The notes under the pieces were generated by a model. The model was not told the origin of the DNA, did not search any database, and saw nothing but the letters and a program-made list of their open reading frames with translations. From positions 1-42,887 of the forward strand of contig LFWW01000019.1 of the NCBI GenBank assembly GCA_001273385.1: a stretch of DNA of 42,887 nucleotides, in the 5' to 3' direction. Every line of letters begins with the position of its first letter. Within the stretch, counting starts at the first letter, position 1. Positions 33,238 to 42,277 of the stretch are shown in pieces. This DNA comes from a miscellaneous Crenarchaeota group-6 archaeon AD8-1. GTDB taxonomy: Archaea; Thermoproteota; Bathyarchaeia; Bathyarchaeales; Bathycorpusculaceae. A program made the translations under genes and the position numbers.

Positions 33238-33673
33238 TTTTCATTTCCTAATCTTCATATGATATTTTATACTGATAATAATGGTTCCTAACATTTAATG
33301 AATAATATGCAATTTCATATGATTACAATCACTATTTCCGAAAAGAGTTTTTCCAACTGTTGAAACCTCAATAACATTTGCTATGTGCTCATTTCTCGAA
33401 GATTTTTCAAAATAAAACAAGAGAATTTAAAAAGCAAAAAACATTTTTCATGGTATCCATCATTAATTAAAACAAAAAAAACAGCAAATATACTCTAATA
33501 AATATCAAATAACCTAAAACAAAAAACTAATATGACGTTTAACGATGTAAAAAATTCTAACACTATACTTAATCGGGTATAAAAAAATGATTTTTAATCG
33601 ATTTTTATACATTAATATTAACATTGTCATAACGATAACTATTAAATTCTATTATGAGTAGTTCGGTAGATAA
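33238..33673. other. Divergent promoter region between the cofactor operon and the large helicase
   Basis: These 436 AT-rich bases separate two divergent units. TATA-like sequences before the helicase lie at about 33573-33584 and 33598-33612 (ATTTTTATACATT). No gene, tRNA or repeat is recognised. Confidence 0.45.
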
Positions 33674-36600
33674 ATGTCTCTTGATGAATTCAAATTAGAA
33701 AATTTCCAAACTGATTCTATATTAAAAATTAGAATTGAAGATTGGAAATCTAGACTTATGGATCTTTCAAAAAGGAATCGATTATTATATTTTAAACCCT
33801 CCAAAAGAGGTACTCTTTCTATATCTCACCCAGATATAACTACCATTTTTAACAAATTAGTAATAAGAAAAAGGAAATTAGAATTTTGGATTCCTCCAGA
33901 AAATACAGATGTGTTAAAAGATAACATGAATATTAAACCCGATTTATACCCATTTACTATTGGGATCAAACCCAAGATAAGTCAAGTAATTAGCAAAACA
34001 CTAAATAGAAAAGATTTAGAACGAACTCTTAAGAATCTAAGTAGACGTTCCCGCTCAGATTATCGAGAAAGAGGAGTTAGGGTATTATATGCTACTTTTG
34101 GGAAATTGATATGGAAGGATCCAATTTCTTTTGAAGAAATTAGATCACCAATATTACTAGTACCAATAATTCTTTCAAGAGCTTCTATTCGAGATCCATT
34201 TATTATCTCTGTTCCCCCTGTTGAAGAAGAAGTATTGTTTAATCCTGCTTTACAAGTAAAGTTAGAAAACGATTTAAAAGTGGAATTTCCTTCTTTGCCT
34301 GATTTTATTTTAAAAAATACTTTAGAAGAATATTTAAATTCAGTTGAAGAAATTGCAGCTAATCTTGGATGGAAAACAGATAGGTCTGTAGAGATTGGTT
34401 TGTTTTCTTATCACAAATTAGTTATTTATAAAGATCTAAAATCAAATGAAAACTTAATTTCAAAACATCCTTTAATTCGAGCCATAATAGACGATAAAAA
34501 AACAAAGGTAATTCTAGATTCTCTTCCAAATGAGAAGGATATTGATGAGATTGAGGATCCAAAGCAGGTTTTTCAAGTATTGGATGCAGATAGTAGTCAA
34601 AGAGTGGCAATAAGATATGCTTTGAATGGACAAAGTTTTGTTATGGAAGGTCCTCCGGGTACAGGAAAAAGTCAGACTATCACTAATATAATAAGTGAAT
34701 GCATTGCGCAAGGAAAATCTGTTCTCTTTGTCAGTGATAAAATGGCTGCATTAGAAATCGTATATAAAAGATTAAAATCAGTAGGTTTATCTCATTTTTG
34801 TCTTGAGCTTCATAGTAATAAAGCAAACAAGCGTGAAGTAGTTGCTGAACTAAAAAGAAGTCTCGATGAGCACTTGATCCCTAAAAAAATGCCTTCTTTA
34901 GAACAATTTGAGAGACTAAGGCGTCAAAGAGAGCAGCTAAATGAGTATGTCAAATTCATTCATGAAAAACAAGCAGAATTAGAAAAATCTCCTTATCAAG
35001 TATTAGGCTATTTATCTGATCTAGCGAAAGTTCCATTTATTCCGGTTGATATAGAAGACTTTCAAACTCTAAATCCGGAAAGAATGAGCAAATTCTTAGA
35101 ATTAATGATCCAACTTAAGGGTGTATGGAAAGTTGTTGACGAGCCTAATTTTCCTTGGTATGGTTTCTTGGGTAGCGATTTTAGCATAGAAATTTGTTCG
35201 GAACTTTTGAAATCATTGGATGATATCCTCTATAGTTTGAAGCAATTAGAATCTGAGATTATTCAATTTGCAGAAAATCTTGGTTTATCCTCGCCCTCCA
35301 ATTTCAATCAAATAAAACAGCTTATAGAAATTAGTTCAATTATTAAAGAAAGCCAAAAACCTGAAATATCTTGGACTCTAAATCCCAACATTGATTTACT
35401 AATTAAAGAAGCAGAAAGTTATCAAAAATTAAAAATATGGTGCGGTAAAACCAGAGAGTTCTTAATGGAAAAGTATCATCAATCTATATTCGAACTTGAT
35501 CCTATTAGATCTCTTGAGATTTCTAAAATATTATCTGAGTTTCAGCCCTTCTTGGGCATTACTGATCTTGAAGAAAGTTCACTTTTAAGAAAACGTGAAG
35601 AACTTTTAATGTTCGCTAAGGATACTGAATTAAGCGTGGAGCAATGGATATCAAATTCGAACAAATTATCAAAAATATTCGGTCTCCAGAATAATCGATA
35701 TTCGATTGAACGAATAATAGAACTCTCACAATTAGCTGAGCTTTGCTTTTCTGATTGTAAACCTGAACCCGAATGGTTTACTCCTGGAAAAATACCCAAT
35801 AAACATCCAAAATACCAAGAAATAAAAGCATATTATTTAGAATTTCAAGAATTAACTAAAAAAATTAATCAGATTTATTCAAACAAAATTTTTGATATAA
35901 CCATTGAAGAATATATTAGGCGTTATAGTGGCCCTTATAAAAGTTTTCTTCGTTGGTTCCGTTCAACTTATTATCAAGATCAAAAAACTATTGCTTTATG
36001 TAGCTTATCTGGAAAAGTCCCTCCTTCAGTTTTAGAAGATTTAAGAAAGATCAGAAGAATCCGATTTCTAAAATCTAGAATCGATTCTACAAAAGAATTA
36101 ACCATGAGTCTAGTTGGTCATTTCTATCAAGGGTATAAAACCAATTTTGAAAATATTGAAAAAGCAATCGATATTGTTGAAAAAGTTATTACTTTTTCAG
36201 GAACAACAAAAGTTCCTGAATCACTAATTAATCTTACCACTTCATGTAATCCATCCCAAAAAATCAGACAATTAGGTGTAAAATTAAGTAAATCTATAAT
36301 TGAATGGAAGGAAAAGTTAAGAAACTTATTACCTCTTATTTCTGAAAAAAGTTTTTTCAAATCCAATTTATCTATTTACGAAACAAATCTATTAAAAATA
36401 AAACAATGGGCTAACGAATTGGAAACAAAGCTCTCAACCCTTTGTATTTTAACTAATGAACCTATAAAAATGCGCAAAAACAAGAATCCGCAAAACTATA
36501 CAGAATTATTAAACGAATTAAAAAGATCAGAACTTGTTAGAGAAAAAGAAAGAGAAGTAAGAAACAATCAAGATCTGCTAAAAATAAAATTTGGATTCAG

Positions 36601-39391
36601 ATTTTCAGGCTTAAACTCAAATTGGATCGAGATAATATCTGTACTGGAATGGACAAAAAAACTCCAAAATATCTTCAAAGATATGCATATCTCAAAGAAA
36701 TTTGCTGAAATTCTTTTTAAAGGACCAGAGAATGCTCCTTCAAATTCTAAATTATTAGCTCTTAGTGATACTGCTTTAAATTTAATATCCAAATTTGAAT
36801 CTTGTTTTGAAAAAAAATTAATGTACAAAAATAATCTTCTAAACGAATTAGAATTAAATGATATATTTAGTAGATTTGAGGAATTTCGAAGCAGAATTGA
36901 TGAACTACAGCTATGGATTGATTTTAAAAAAATCAGAAAATATTATTCAGAAGTTGGACTTAGTTCTTTTTTCAATTTACTGGTAGAGAATCAACCTCCT
37001 GCAAATCAAATAATTGATATCTTTAAAAGAGGAATTTATCAAAAGTGGATTGATTGGCTATTTATTAAAAATCCCGAATTAGGGAATTTTCGAAGAGAAA
37101 ATCATGAACAATTAATTAATGATTTCAAGAAATTAGATAAAAAAATAATTCGGCTTTCGCCAAATAGGGTAATTTCCGAAGCTAATAATCGAAAACCCCA
37201 AGATATTTTAATAAAAGCTGTTGATTCCGAAGTTAATATTTTGCTTAAAGAGTCAACAAAGAAAAGACGTCTCATGCCTATTCGAAATTTGGTACAAAAA
37301 ATACCAAATCTTCTTTTCAAGCTTAAACCTTGTCTACTGATGAGTCCGCTTTCTGTAAGTCAATTTCTAGCCCCTGATCTAATGAAGTTTGATTTAGTTC
37401 TTTTTGACGAAGCTTCCCAAATAGTTCCAGAAGATGCTATTGGATCCATTTATAGGGGAAAAACTATTGTTGTTGCGGGAGATAATAAACAATTACCTCC
37501 TACCTCATTTTTCCAGAAATCTCTAATTGATGATTATGACTGGGATGAAAGTACTGATGGAGAGATTGAAGTTTTTGATAGTATCCTGGATGAGTTTTTA
37601 GGAATTGGACTGCCCGTAAAAACATTGCAATGGCATTATCGAAGTAAACATGAGGAATTAATTTCTTTTTCTAATTCTAAATTCTATAATAATAGTCTAA
37701 TTACTTTTCCTTCAGCTTTAGCAAAAAATGAGAATTTAGGAGTAAAATTGCAATTTGTGGAAAATGCTATTTATGATCGTGGAGGTTCAAGAAAAAATGT
37801 ATTAGAAGCTGAAGCTGTAACAAATCTGATTTTTGAACATTTTTCTGCGAACTCGAAAAAAACTCTTGGAGTTGTAACATTTAGTATAGCACAAATGGAG
37901 GCAATTGAAGAAGCCATTGAAAGACGATTGGGCAAAAATCCCGATTTTGAGAATTTTTTCAAGGAAGATAGACTTGAAGGCTTTTTTGTAAAGAATTTGG
38001 AGAATGTTCAAGGAGATGAACGAGATGTTATGATCTTTAGCGTTGGGTACGGCCGGGATTTTAAAAATCGCATATTAATGAATTTTGGGCCTCTTAATAA
38101 GCCAGGTGGTGAAAGGCGATTAAATGTTGCTGTTACGCGCGCAAGGGAAAAATTAATTCTGGTTACCTCGATTAGAGCTAGTGATTTAAAAATATCAGAT
38201 TCTAGTCCAAAGGGTGTACTAGCTCTTTATCAATATCTGGAATATGCTGAAAGAGGTCCTAAAGGTATAGCTGCGGATCATTTGCAGATAAATGCTTTTG
38301 ATTCAAGAATAGAAAAAGTTGTTGCTTCTGAAATAGAAGATATGGGATATCATGTTAATCCACAGGTCGGTTTTAGCGGTTATAAAATTGATATAGGTGT
38401 AATTGATCCTAAAGATCCTGATGGTTTTATTTTAGGAGTAGAATGTGATGGAAACACTTACCGATCCAGTTATAGTGCAAGAGATAGAGACAGATTAAGA
38501 GAACAAATTCTTAACCAATTAGGATGGACGATACATAGGATATGGTCTCCAAGTTGGGTTTTGAGAAAAGAGTCTGAGCTAAAAAGATTAAGAGAAACTA
38601 TTCAAAAAAGATTTGAAGACAACTCTGGAACTAACAAAATCTCAGACATAAATAAATCGAAAGAATCCACAAGTTGTTTTTCAGAAAAAGTTGAAGTTAA
38701 AAAAATAAAATTTAGCGGAATAGAAAAAATCGGCATTCCCTATAAAATTCATTTATTAAAGGTATCTTATGAACCAACCGTTATAATAAGAACTTCTAAC
38801 TATCCTTACAGTTTAATTAAAAAAAATGCTTTTCATTTTGATTGCAATCGAAATTTACAGAGCAGACTATTAGAAGAACTAGTGAATAATGAAGGACCAA
38901 TTCATTTTGATTATGCTGCGAAGAGATTAGCCTTATTATGGAATGTGAGGCGTTTAGGTCCCAAGATTATTTCTGCGGTAACTGAAGCTTTGGATCTCTT
39001 ATTGGATGACGAAAAAATAATTTTTAAAGAGAATTTTCTTTGGCCAAAAAAGCCCGTTGATATTGTTGTTAGAGTTCCAGTATCAGATAATCCTCTTACG
39101 AAAAGGAAACCAGAACATATTCCTTCTGAAGAAATCGAGAAAGCAATAAAATTGGTTGTCCAATATGCTATTGGAATTAGCCCTGAATCTCTTGTAATAG
39201 AGATTTCAAAAATTTTTGGTTTTAATTCAAAAACTGAAAAAATTAAAATGATCATAACTAGAATTTATAGGGAGATGCTATCATCAGGAACAATCTGCTG
39301 TAAAAAAAATGTTGTAACATTATCCAATGCTTCTGATCAAGAAAAATACTCTGATAATTTATCTAATAATCATTTCACTAGCTGGAAATAG
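33674..39391 (+). CDS. DUF4011 - superfamily 1 helicase - nuclease - DUF3320 protein (Hhe-like)
   Basis: The order, by residue, is: DUF4011 (~15-110; WKSRLMDLSKRNRLLYFKPS); SF1 helicase part 1 with Walker A GPPGTGKSQTITN (~326); a long insert, helical and coiled (~360-1200); Walker B LVLFDEASQIVPEDA (~1240), VVAGDNKQLPPTSFF, LQWHYRSKHEEL, NVQGDERDVMIFSVG and LNVAVTRAREKLILV (~1483); a Vsr/PD-(D/E)xK-like nuclease (~1555-1630; YKIDIGVIDPKDPDGFILGV, then ECDG); and DUF3320 (~1735-1780; NNEGPIHFDYAAKRLAL). The layout equals that of the antiphage protein Hhe. It probably restricts invading DNA. It is single-gene, ATG at 33674, with its own promoter. Confidence 0.85.
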   Translation: MSLDEFKLENFQTDSILKIRIEDWKSRLMDLSKRNRLLYFKPSKRGTLSISHPDITTIFNKLVIRKRKLEFWIPPENTDVLKDNMNIKPDLYPFTIGIKPKISQVISKTLNRKDLERTLKNLSRRSRSDYRERGVRVLYATFGKLIWKDPISFEEIRSPILLVPIILSRASIRDPFIISVPPVEEEVLFNPALQVKLENDLKVEFPSLPDFILKNTLEEYLNSVEEIAANLGWKTDRSVEIGLFSYHKLVIYKDLKSNENLISKHPLIRAIIDDKKTKVILDSLPNEKDIDEIEDPKQVFQVLDADSSQRVAIRYALNGQSFVMEGPPGTGKSQTITNIISECIAQGKSVLFVSDKMAALEIVYKRLKSVGLSHFCLELHSNKANKREVVAELKRSLDEHLIPKKMPSLEQFERLRRQREQLNEYVKFIHEKQAELEKSPYQVLGYLSDLAKVPFIPVDIEDFQTLNPERMSKFLELMIQLKGVWKVVDEPNFPWYGFLGSDFSIEICSELLKSLDDILYSLKQLESEIIQFAENLGLSSPSNFNQIKQLIEISSIIKESQKPEISWTLNPNIDLLIKEAESYQKLKIWCGKTREFLMEKYHQSIFELDPIRSLEISKILSEFQPFLGITDLEESSLLRKREELLMFAKDTELSVEQWISNSNKLSKIFGLQNNRYSIERIIELSQLAELCFSDCKPEPEWFTPGKIPNKHPKYQEIKAYYLEFQELTKKINQIYSNKIFDITIEEYIRRYSGPYKSFLRWFRSTYYQDQKTIALCSLSGKVPPSVLEDLRKIRRIRFLKSRIDSTKELTMSLVGHFYQGYKTNFENIEKAIDIVEKVITFSGTTKVPESLINLTTSCNPSQKIRQLGVKLSKSIIEWKEKLRNLLPLISEKSFFKSNLSIYETNLLKIKQWANELETKLSTLCILTNEPIKMRKNKNPQNYTELLNELKRSELVREKEREVRNNQDLLKIKFGFRFSGLNSNWIEIISVLEWTKKLQNIFKDMHISKKFAEILFKGPENAPSNSKLLALSDTALNLISKFESCFEKKLMYKNNLLNELELNDIFSRFEEFRSRIDELQLWIDFKKIRKYYSEVGLSSFFNLLVENQPPANQIIDIFKRGIYQKWIDWLFIKNPELGNFRRENHEQLINDFKKLDKKIIRLSPNRVISEANNRKPQDILIKAVDSEVNILLKESTKKRRLMPIRNLVQKIPNLLFKLKPCLLMSPLSVSQFLAPDLMKFDLVLFDEASQIVPEDAIGSIYRGKTIVVAGDNKQLPPTSFFQKSLIDDYDWDESTDGEIEVFDSILDEFLGIGLPVKTLQWHYRSKHEELISFSNSKFYNNSLITFPSALAKNENLGVKLQFVENAIYDRGGSRKNVLEAEAVTNLIFEHFSANSKKTLGVVTFSIAQMEAIEEAIERRLGKNPDFENFFKEDRLEGFFVKNLENVQGDERDVMIFSVGYGRDFKNRILMNFGPLNKPGGERRLNVAVTRAREKLILVTSIRASDLKISDSSPKGVLALYQYLEYAERGPKGIAADHLQINAFDSRIEKVVASEIEDMGYHVNPQVGFSGYKIDIGVIDPKDPDGFILGVECDGNTYRSSYSARDRDRLREQILNQLGWTIHRIWSPSWVLRKESELKRLRETIQKRFEDNSGTNKISDINKSKESTSCFSEKVEVKKIKFSGIEKIGIPYKIHLLKVSYEPTVIIRTSNYPYSLIKKNAFHFDCNRNLQSRLLEELVNNEGPIHFDYAAKRLALLWNVRRLGPKIISAVTEALDLLLDDEKIIFKENFLWPKKPVDIVVRVPVSDNPLTKRKPEHIPSEEIEKAIKLVVQYAIGISPESLVIEISKIFGFNSKTEKIKMIITRIYREMLSSGTICCKKNVVTLSNASDQEKYSDNLSNNHFTSWK

Positions 39392-39557
39392 AATTCGCAA
39401 TAAGATTATTTTAGAATTCTAAAGATTAGAAAATAATTCATGCAATTTTTATACTTATATTTTATTATGAAGAATTTTTTCTATAAATCATCTGAAAAAA
39501 ATATTCTAGCAAACCTTATTAGCAAAATCCAATAAACGGATATTCTGAGGAATTTTA

Positions 39558-39881
39558 TTGGTATACTGTCAAAAATGTGGAACTAAAAACGAGGATAATT
39601 CAGATTTCTGTTCTAAATGCGGCGCTAATCTCCAAACTGGAATGTATCGCTCTCAAAAAGAGACCCGCGAAAAAGCCGAGCAAGATTGTTTTGGTCTACC
39701 GCATGGTGGAATAATTGCTGGTATAATAATAGGTGTAATGATAATTATCTTTGGTATAACAATGATGTTTGGTATAGATTTTGGACAATACTGGTATGTT
39801 ATTATAATAATATTTGGAACTCTCTTAGTAGCAGGAGCAATTTATAGGATGACCCACCAAAAACGGGCTAGTAATATGTAA
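39558..39881 (+). CDS. Zinc-ribbon two-TM membrane protein
   Basis: An N-terminal zinc ribbon (YCQKCGTKNEDNSDFCSKCG) is followed by a charged linker (RSQKETREKAEQDCFGL) and two TM helices (IIAGIIIGVMIIIFGITMMF and YWYVIIIIFGTLLVAGAIY). The layout is common in archaeal small membrane proteins of unknown role. TTG at 39558 starts it. Its last 14 bases overlap the convergent membrane gene. Confidence 0.65.
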   Translation: MVYCQKCGTKNEDNSDFCSKCGANLQTGMYRSQKETREKAEQDCFGLPHGGIIAGIIIGVMIIIFGITMMFGIDFGQYWYVIIIIFGTLLVAGAIYRMTHQKRASNM

Positions 39882-40602
39882 TTTTTTCACTGCAATTACA
39901 AAGCTTTTTTGAACAATTTAGGCAAATTTTTCTATGTTCTCTTTGTGATAGATGGATCTTTGTATAAACCCAAAAAATACTAATAACTATAAAAAAAAGA
40001 CTGATAAAAGTACTAGAGCCTGCGATGTCTAGACTAATCAGCATAATATAAGATCCTAATACTAATAAGATTCCAGCGAATAATCTTGCTAAAGGTCCTT
40101 CCATTTTTGGTATTAATGACTGAAATAGTCCATAAGATAAGAATATTATGCCGAATGGTACTAGGAATAAAATTCCATTGATTTGAAAATTTCCATAAAA
40201 ATAAACAATAGTACCAGTAATTCCAAAGATAGCTCCGATCAATAATCCAGTGCAAGTTGCACATAAATAGTTTTTTCCAACTTTTAAAATATGATTTAAG
40301 AAGCTTTTACAAGGATAATGATGGCTTTTAAAGTTCGATTTAGTGGAATGAAGATTATTTGTTGTTTTTATTAATTTCCAAGAAAATATTTTTCCGCAAG
40401 TTTTGGGGTAAACAGAGGCAATTGCTCCAAACAAACAAACGGCAATAAACGTTGAAGCAACCAAAAAGTCATGTAAAGCAAATTTTGTTCCAAGGTTATT
40501 GGGATACAATATTAGATATGCGACCAGTATAAAACTAAAAATTGATATTGAAACCAAAAAAAAAGTAAAAATGCTATTTTGATTTTTTAATATATTAGAC
40601 AA
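39868..40602 (-). CDS. DUF2085-like multi-TM protein with C-terminal cysteines
   Basis: Six or so TM helices surround a cytoplasmic motif YLCATCTGLLIGAIFGITG, resembling the CxxCxG pattern of DUF2085, and a C-terminal Cys cluster (CLNCSKKLCNCSEK) that can bind a metal. An inner segment (residues ~75-110) is basic and hydrophilic (NLHSTKSNFKSHHYPCKSFL). Function is unknown. Start is ATG at 40602. It overlaps the preceding convergent gene. Confidence 0.6.
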   Translation of the reverse strand: MSNILKNQNSIFTFFLVSISIFSFILVAYLILYPNNLGTKFALHDFLVASTFIAVCLFGAIASVYPKTCGKIFSWKLIKTTNNLHSTKSNFKSHHYPCKSFLNHILKVGKNYLCATCTGLLIGAIFGITGTIVYFYGNFQINGILFLVPFGIIFLSYGLFQSLIPKMEGPLARLFAGILLVLGSYIMLISLDIAGSSTFISLFFIVISIFWVYTKIHLSQREHRKICLNCSKKLCNCSEKITYY

Positions 40603-40917
40603 TCAATGCTTCAACTCAAATTAAGCTTTTTAGCTCACGTAATACACTCCGTTTTGCTATATATTGATACATTCTTCGTTTAACTATATTTTTTTGAAAT
40701 TAAACTTTCAATCCATCTGCTCCAACATCAAAAAACTTCGATAGCAATTAAAAGTTCACTTTGAACTTCTTGTCTGCTAAGAAATTTTGTTTCCATTATC
40801 TCATGAGTAATGTCGTAATCAACCCAATTTTCATTTTCAATCTATCCATTAGCTTTGGCTTGTTAAAATATTTAATTAAAAGATTTTTAAAACCTTATTT
40901 AATATCAAATACTTTTT
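40603..40917. other. Intergenic region with a possible gene remnant
   Basis: On the minus strand, 40728-40841 is open for 37 codons with protein-like composition (WVDYDITHEIMETKFLSRQE in the middle) but has no proper start and is closed by a stop on both sides; it may be the tail of a decayed gene. Near 40870-40895 an AT-rich run may be the promoter of the XPB gene. Nothing else is seen. Confidence 0.35.
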
Positions 40918-40923
40918 TTGTTT

Positions 40924-42273
40924 ATGGTTAGTATCTTATTTGATAAGGGCTCTCTGCTAATAAAAGGAAATATTAGAACTCCTTATGGAAGATGGGATTC
41001 TAGAATAGGGGCGTACCGTGCCAAATCTATGTATTATTCTGATATTATAGATTATTTTAAGGAAAGCCAGATATCTTTTCAAGATAAAGTGATGCATCCT
41101 CCTCCAATTGAGTTTATATCTTGCAAGATCACTCTTAGGAAATATCAAGAAAAAGCTCTCTTTAATTGGAATAGAAATAATAAAAAGGGAATTATAGTTT
41201 TGCCAACTGCTGCTGGCAAAACTTATGTTGCTTTAAAAGCAATTTGTGAACTTAAAACTCAAACTTTGATTATAGTCCCAACCTTGGATTTGGTAGATCA
41301 GTGGAAAAAAAGAATTAAAGAATTTTTGGATATCGATTCCGGAGTTATAAGCGGCGGTGAAAAAATAATTAAAATGGTTACTGTATCAACTTATGATTCA
41401 GCCTATTTGAAGGCAAGTTATTTGGGCAATAAGTTTAGTTTTTTGATTTTTGATGAAGTCCACCATCTTGCTTCACAAAACTATATGCAAATAGCTGAAA
41501 TGTATGTTGCTCCTTATAGACTAGGTTTGACTGCAACTTATGAACGAATTGATGAACGACACAAGATTCTTCCCTCTCTAATAGGCAATGTTGTATTTAG
41601 CCTAAATGTCAAGGATTTAGTAGGGGCATATCTTTCTCCTTATGTGTATGAGAAGATATATGTGAAATTAGGTTCAGTTGAAAAGAAAAAATATATTGAT
41701 GAGATGAACATTTTTAAGAGTTATCTGAAAGATAAAAAAATTTTTATGAGAAGTGCATTAGATTTTCAAAAATTTATTATGCTTACAGGACGAGACCCAA
41801 ATGCTCGGAGAGCATTATTGGCTAGAAATAATGCATTTAAAATTGCTTTAAATTCGGAAGAGAAAATAAAAATATTGGGTGATCAACTAAAACGCCATCC
41901 AGGTGCAAAATCTCTGATATTCACTTTGCATAATGATTTAGTTTATATGATAAGTAATAGATTTTTTATACCTTCAATCACGTATCAGACTCCAAGAAAT
42001 GAAAGACGTGAAATTCTTGAAAAATTCAAAAATGGGACGTATAAAACAATAGTGACTTCACAAGTTCTCGATGAGGGAATCGACGTTCCTGATGCTTCAA
42101 TTGGATACATTATCAGTGGAACCGGTAGTTCAAGAGAGTATATACAAAGATTAGGACGCCTTTTAAGAAAAGTTGAAGGAAAAGAAGCTAGGTTATACGA
42201 AATTGTTTCTAAAGAGACTATAGAGGTAAGGATAAGTAATCGGCGTTCTAAAAAAGAAGAAAAGGTTGTTTAA
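40924..42273 (+). CDS. xpb: Archaeal XPB/Rad25-like superfamily 2 helicase
   Basis: The protein has 449 residues with helicase motifs I (VLPTAAGKTYVALKA, residue ~95), II (LIFDEVHHLASQ, DEVH type), III (LTATYERIDERH, containing the XPB-type RED-like patch), V (TSQVLDEGIDVPDA) and VI (YIQRLGRLLRKVEGK). An N-terminal damage-recognition-like part precedes motif I. It acts with Bax1 in DNA opening and incision during nucleotide-excision-type repair. ATG at 40924 is preferred over TTG at 40918. The bax1 gene starts five bases after its stop. Confidence 0.9.
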   Translation: MVSILFDKGSLLIKGNIRTPYGRWDSRIGAYRAKSMYYSDIIDYFKESQISFQDKVMHPPPIEFISCKITLRKYQEKALFNWNRNNKKGIIVLPTAAGKTYVALKAICELKTQTLIIVPTLDLVDQWKKRIKEFLDIDSGVISGGEKIIKMVTVSTYDSAYLKASYLGNKFSFLIFDEVHHLASQNYMQIAEMYVAPYRLGLTATYERIDERHKILPSLIGNVVFSLNVKDLVGAYLSPYVYEKIYVKLGSVEKKKYIDEMNIFKSYLKDKKIFMRSALDFQKFIMLTGRDPNARRALLARNNAFKIALNSEEKIKILGDQLKRHPGAKSLIFTLHNDLVYMISNRFFIPSITYQTPRNERREILEKFKNGTYKTIVTSQVLDEGIDVPDASIGYIISGTGSSREYIQRLGRLLRKVEGKEARLYEIVSKETIEVRISNRRSKKEEKVV

Positions 42274-42277
42274 ATAA

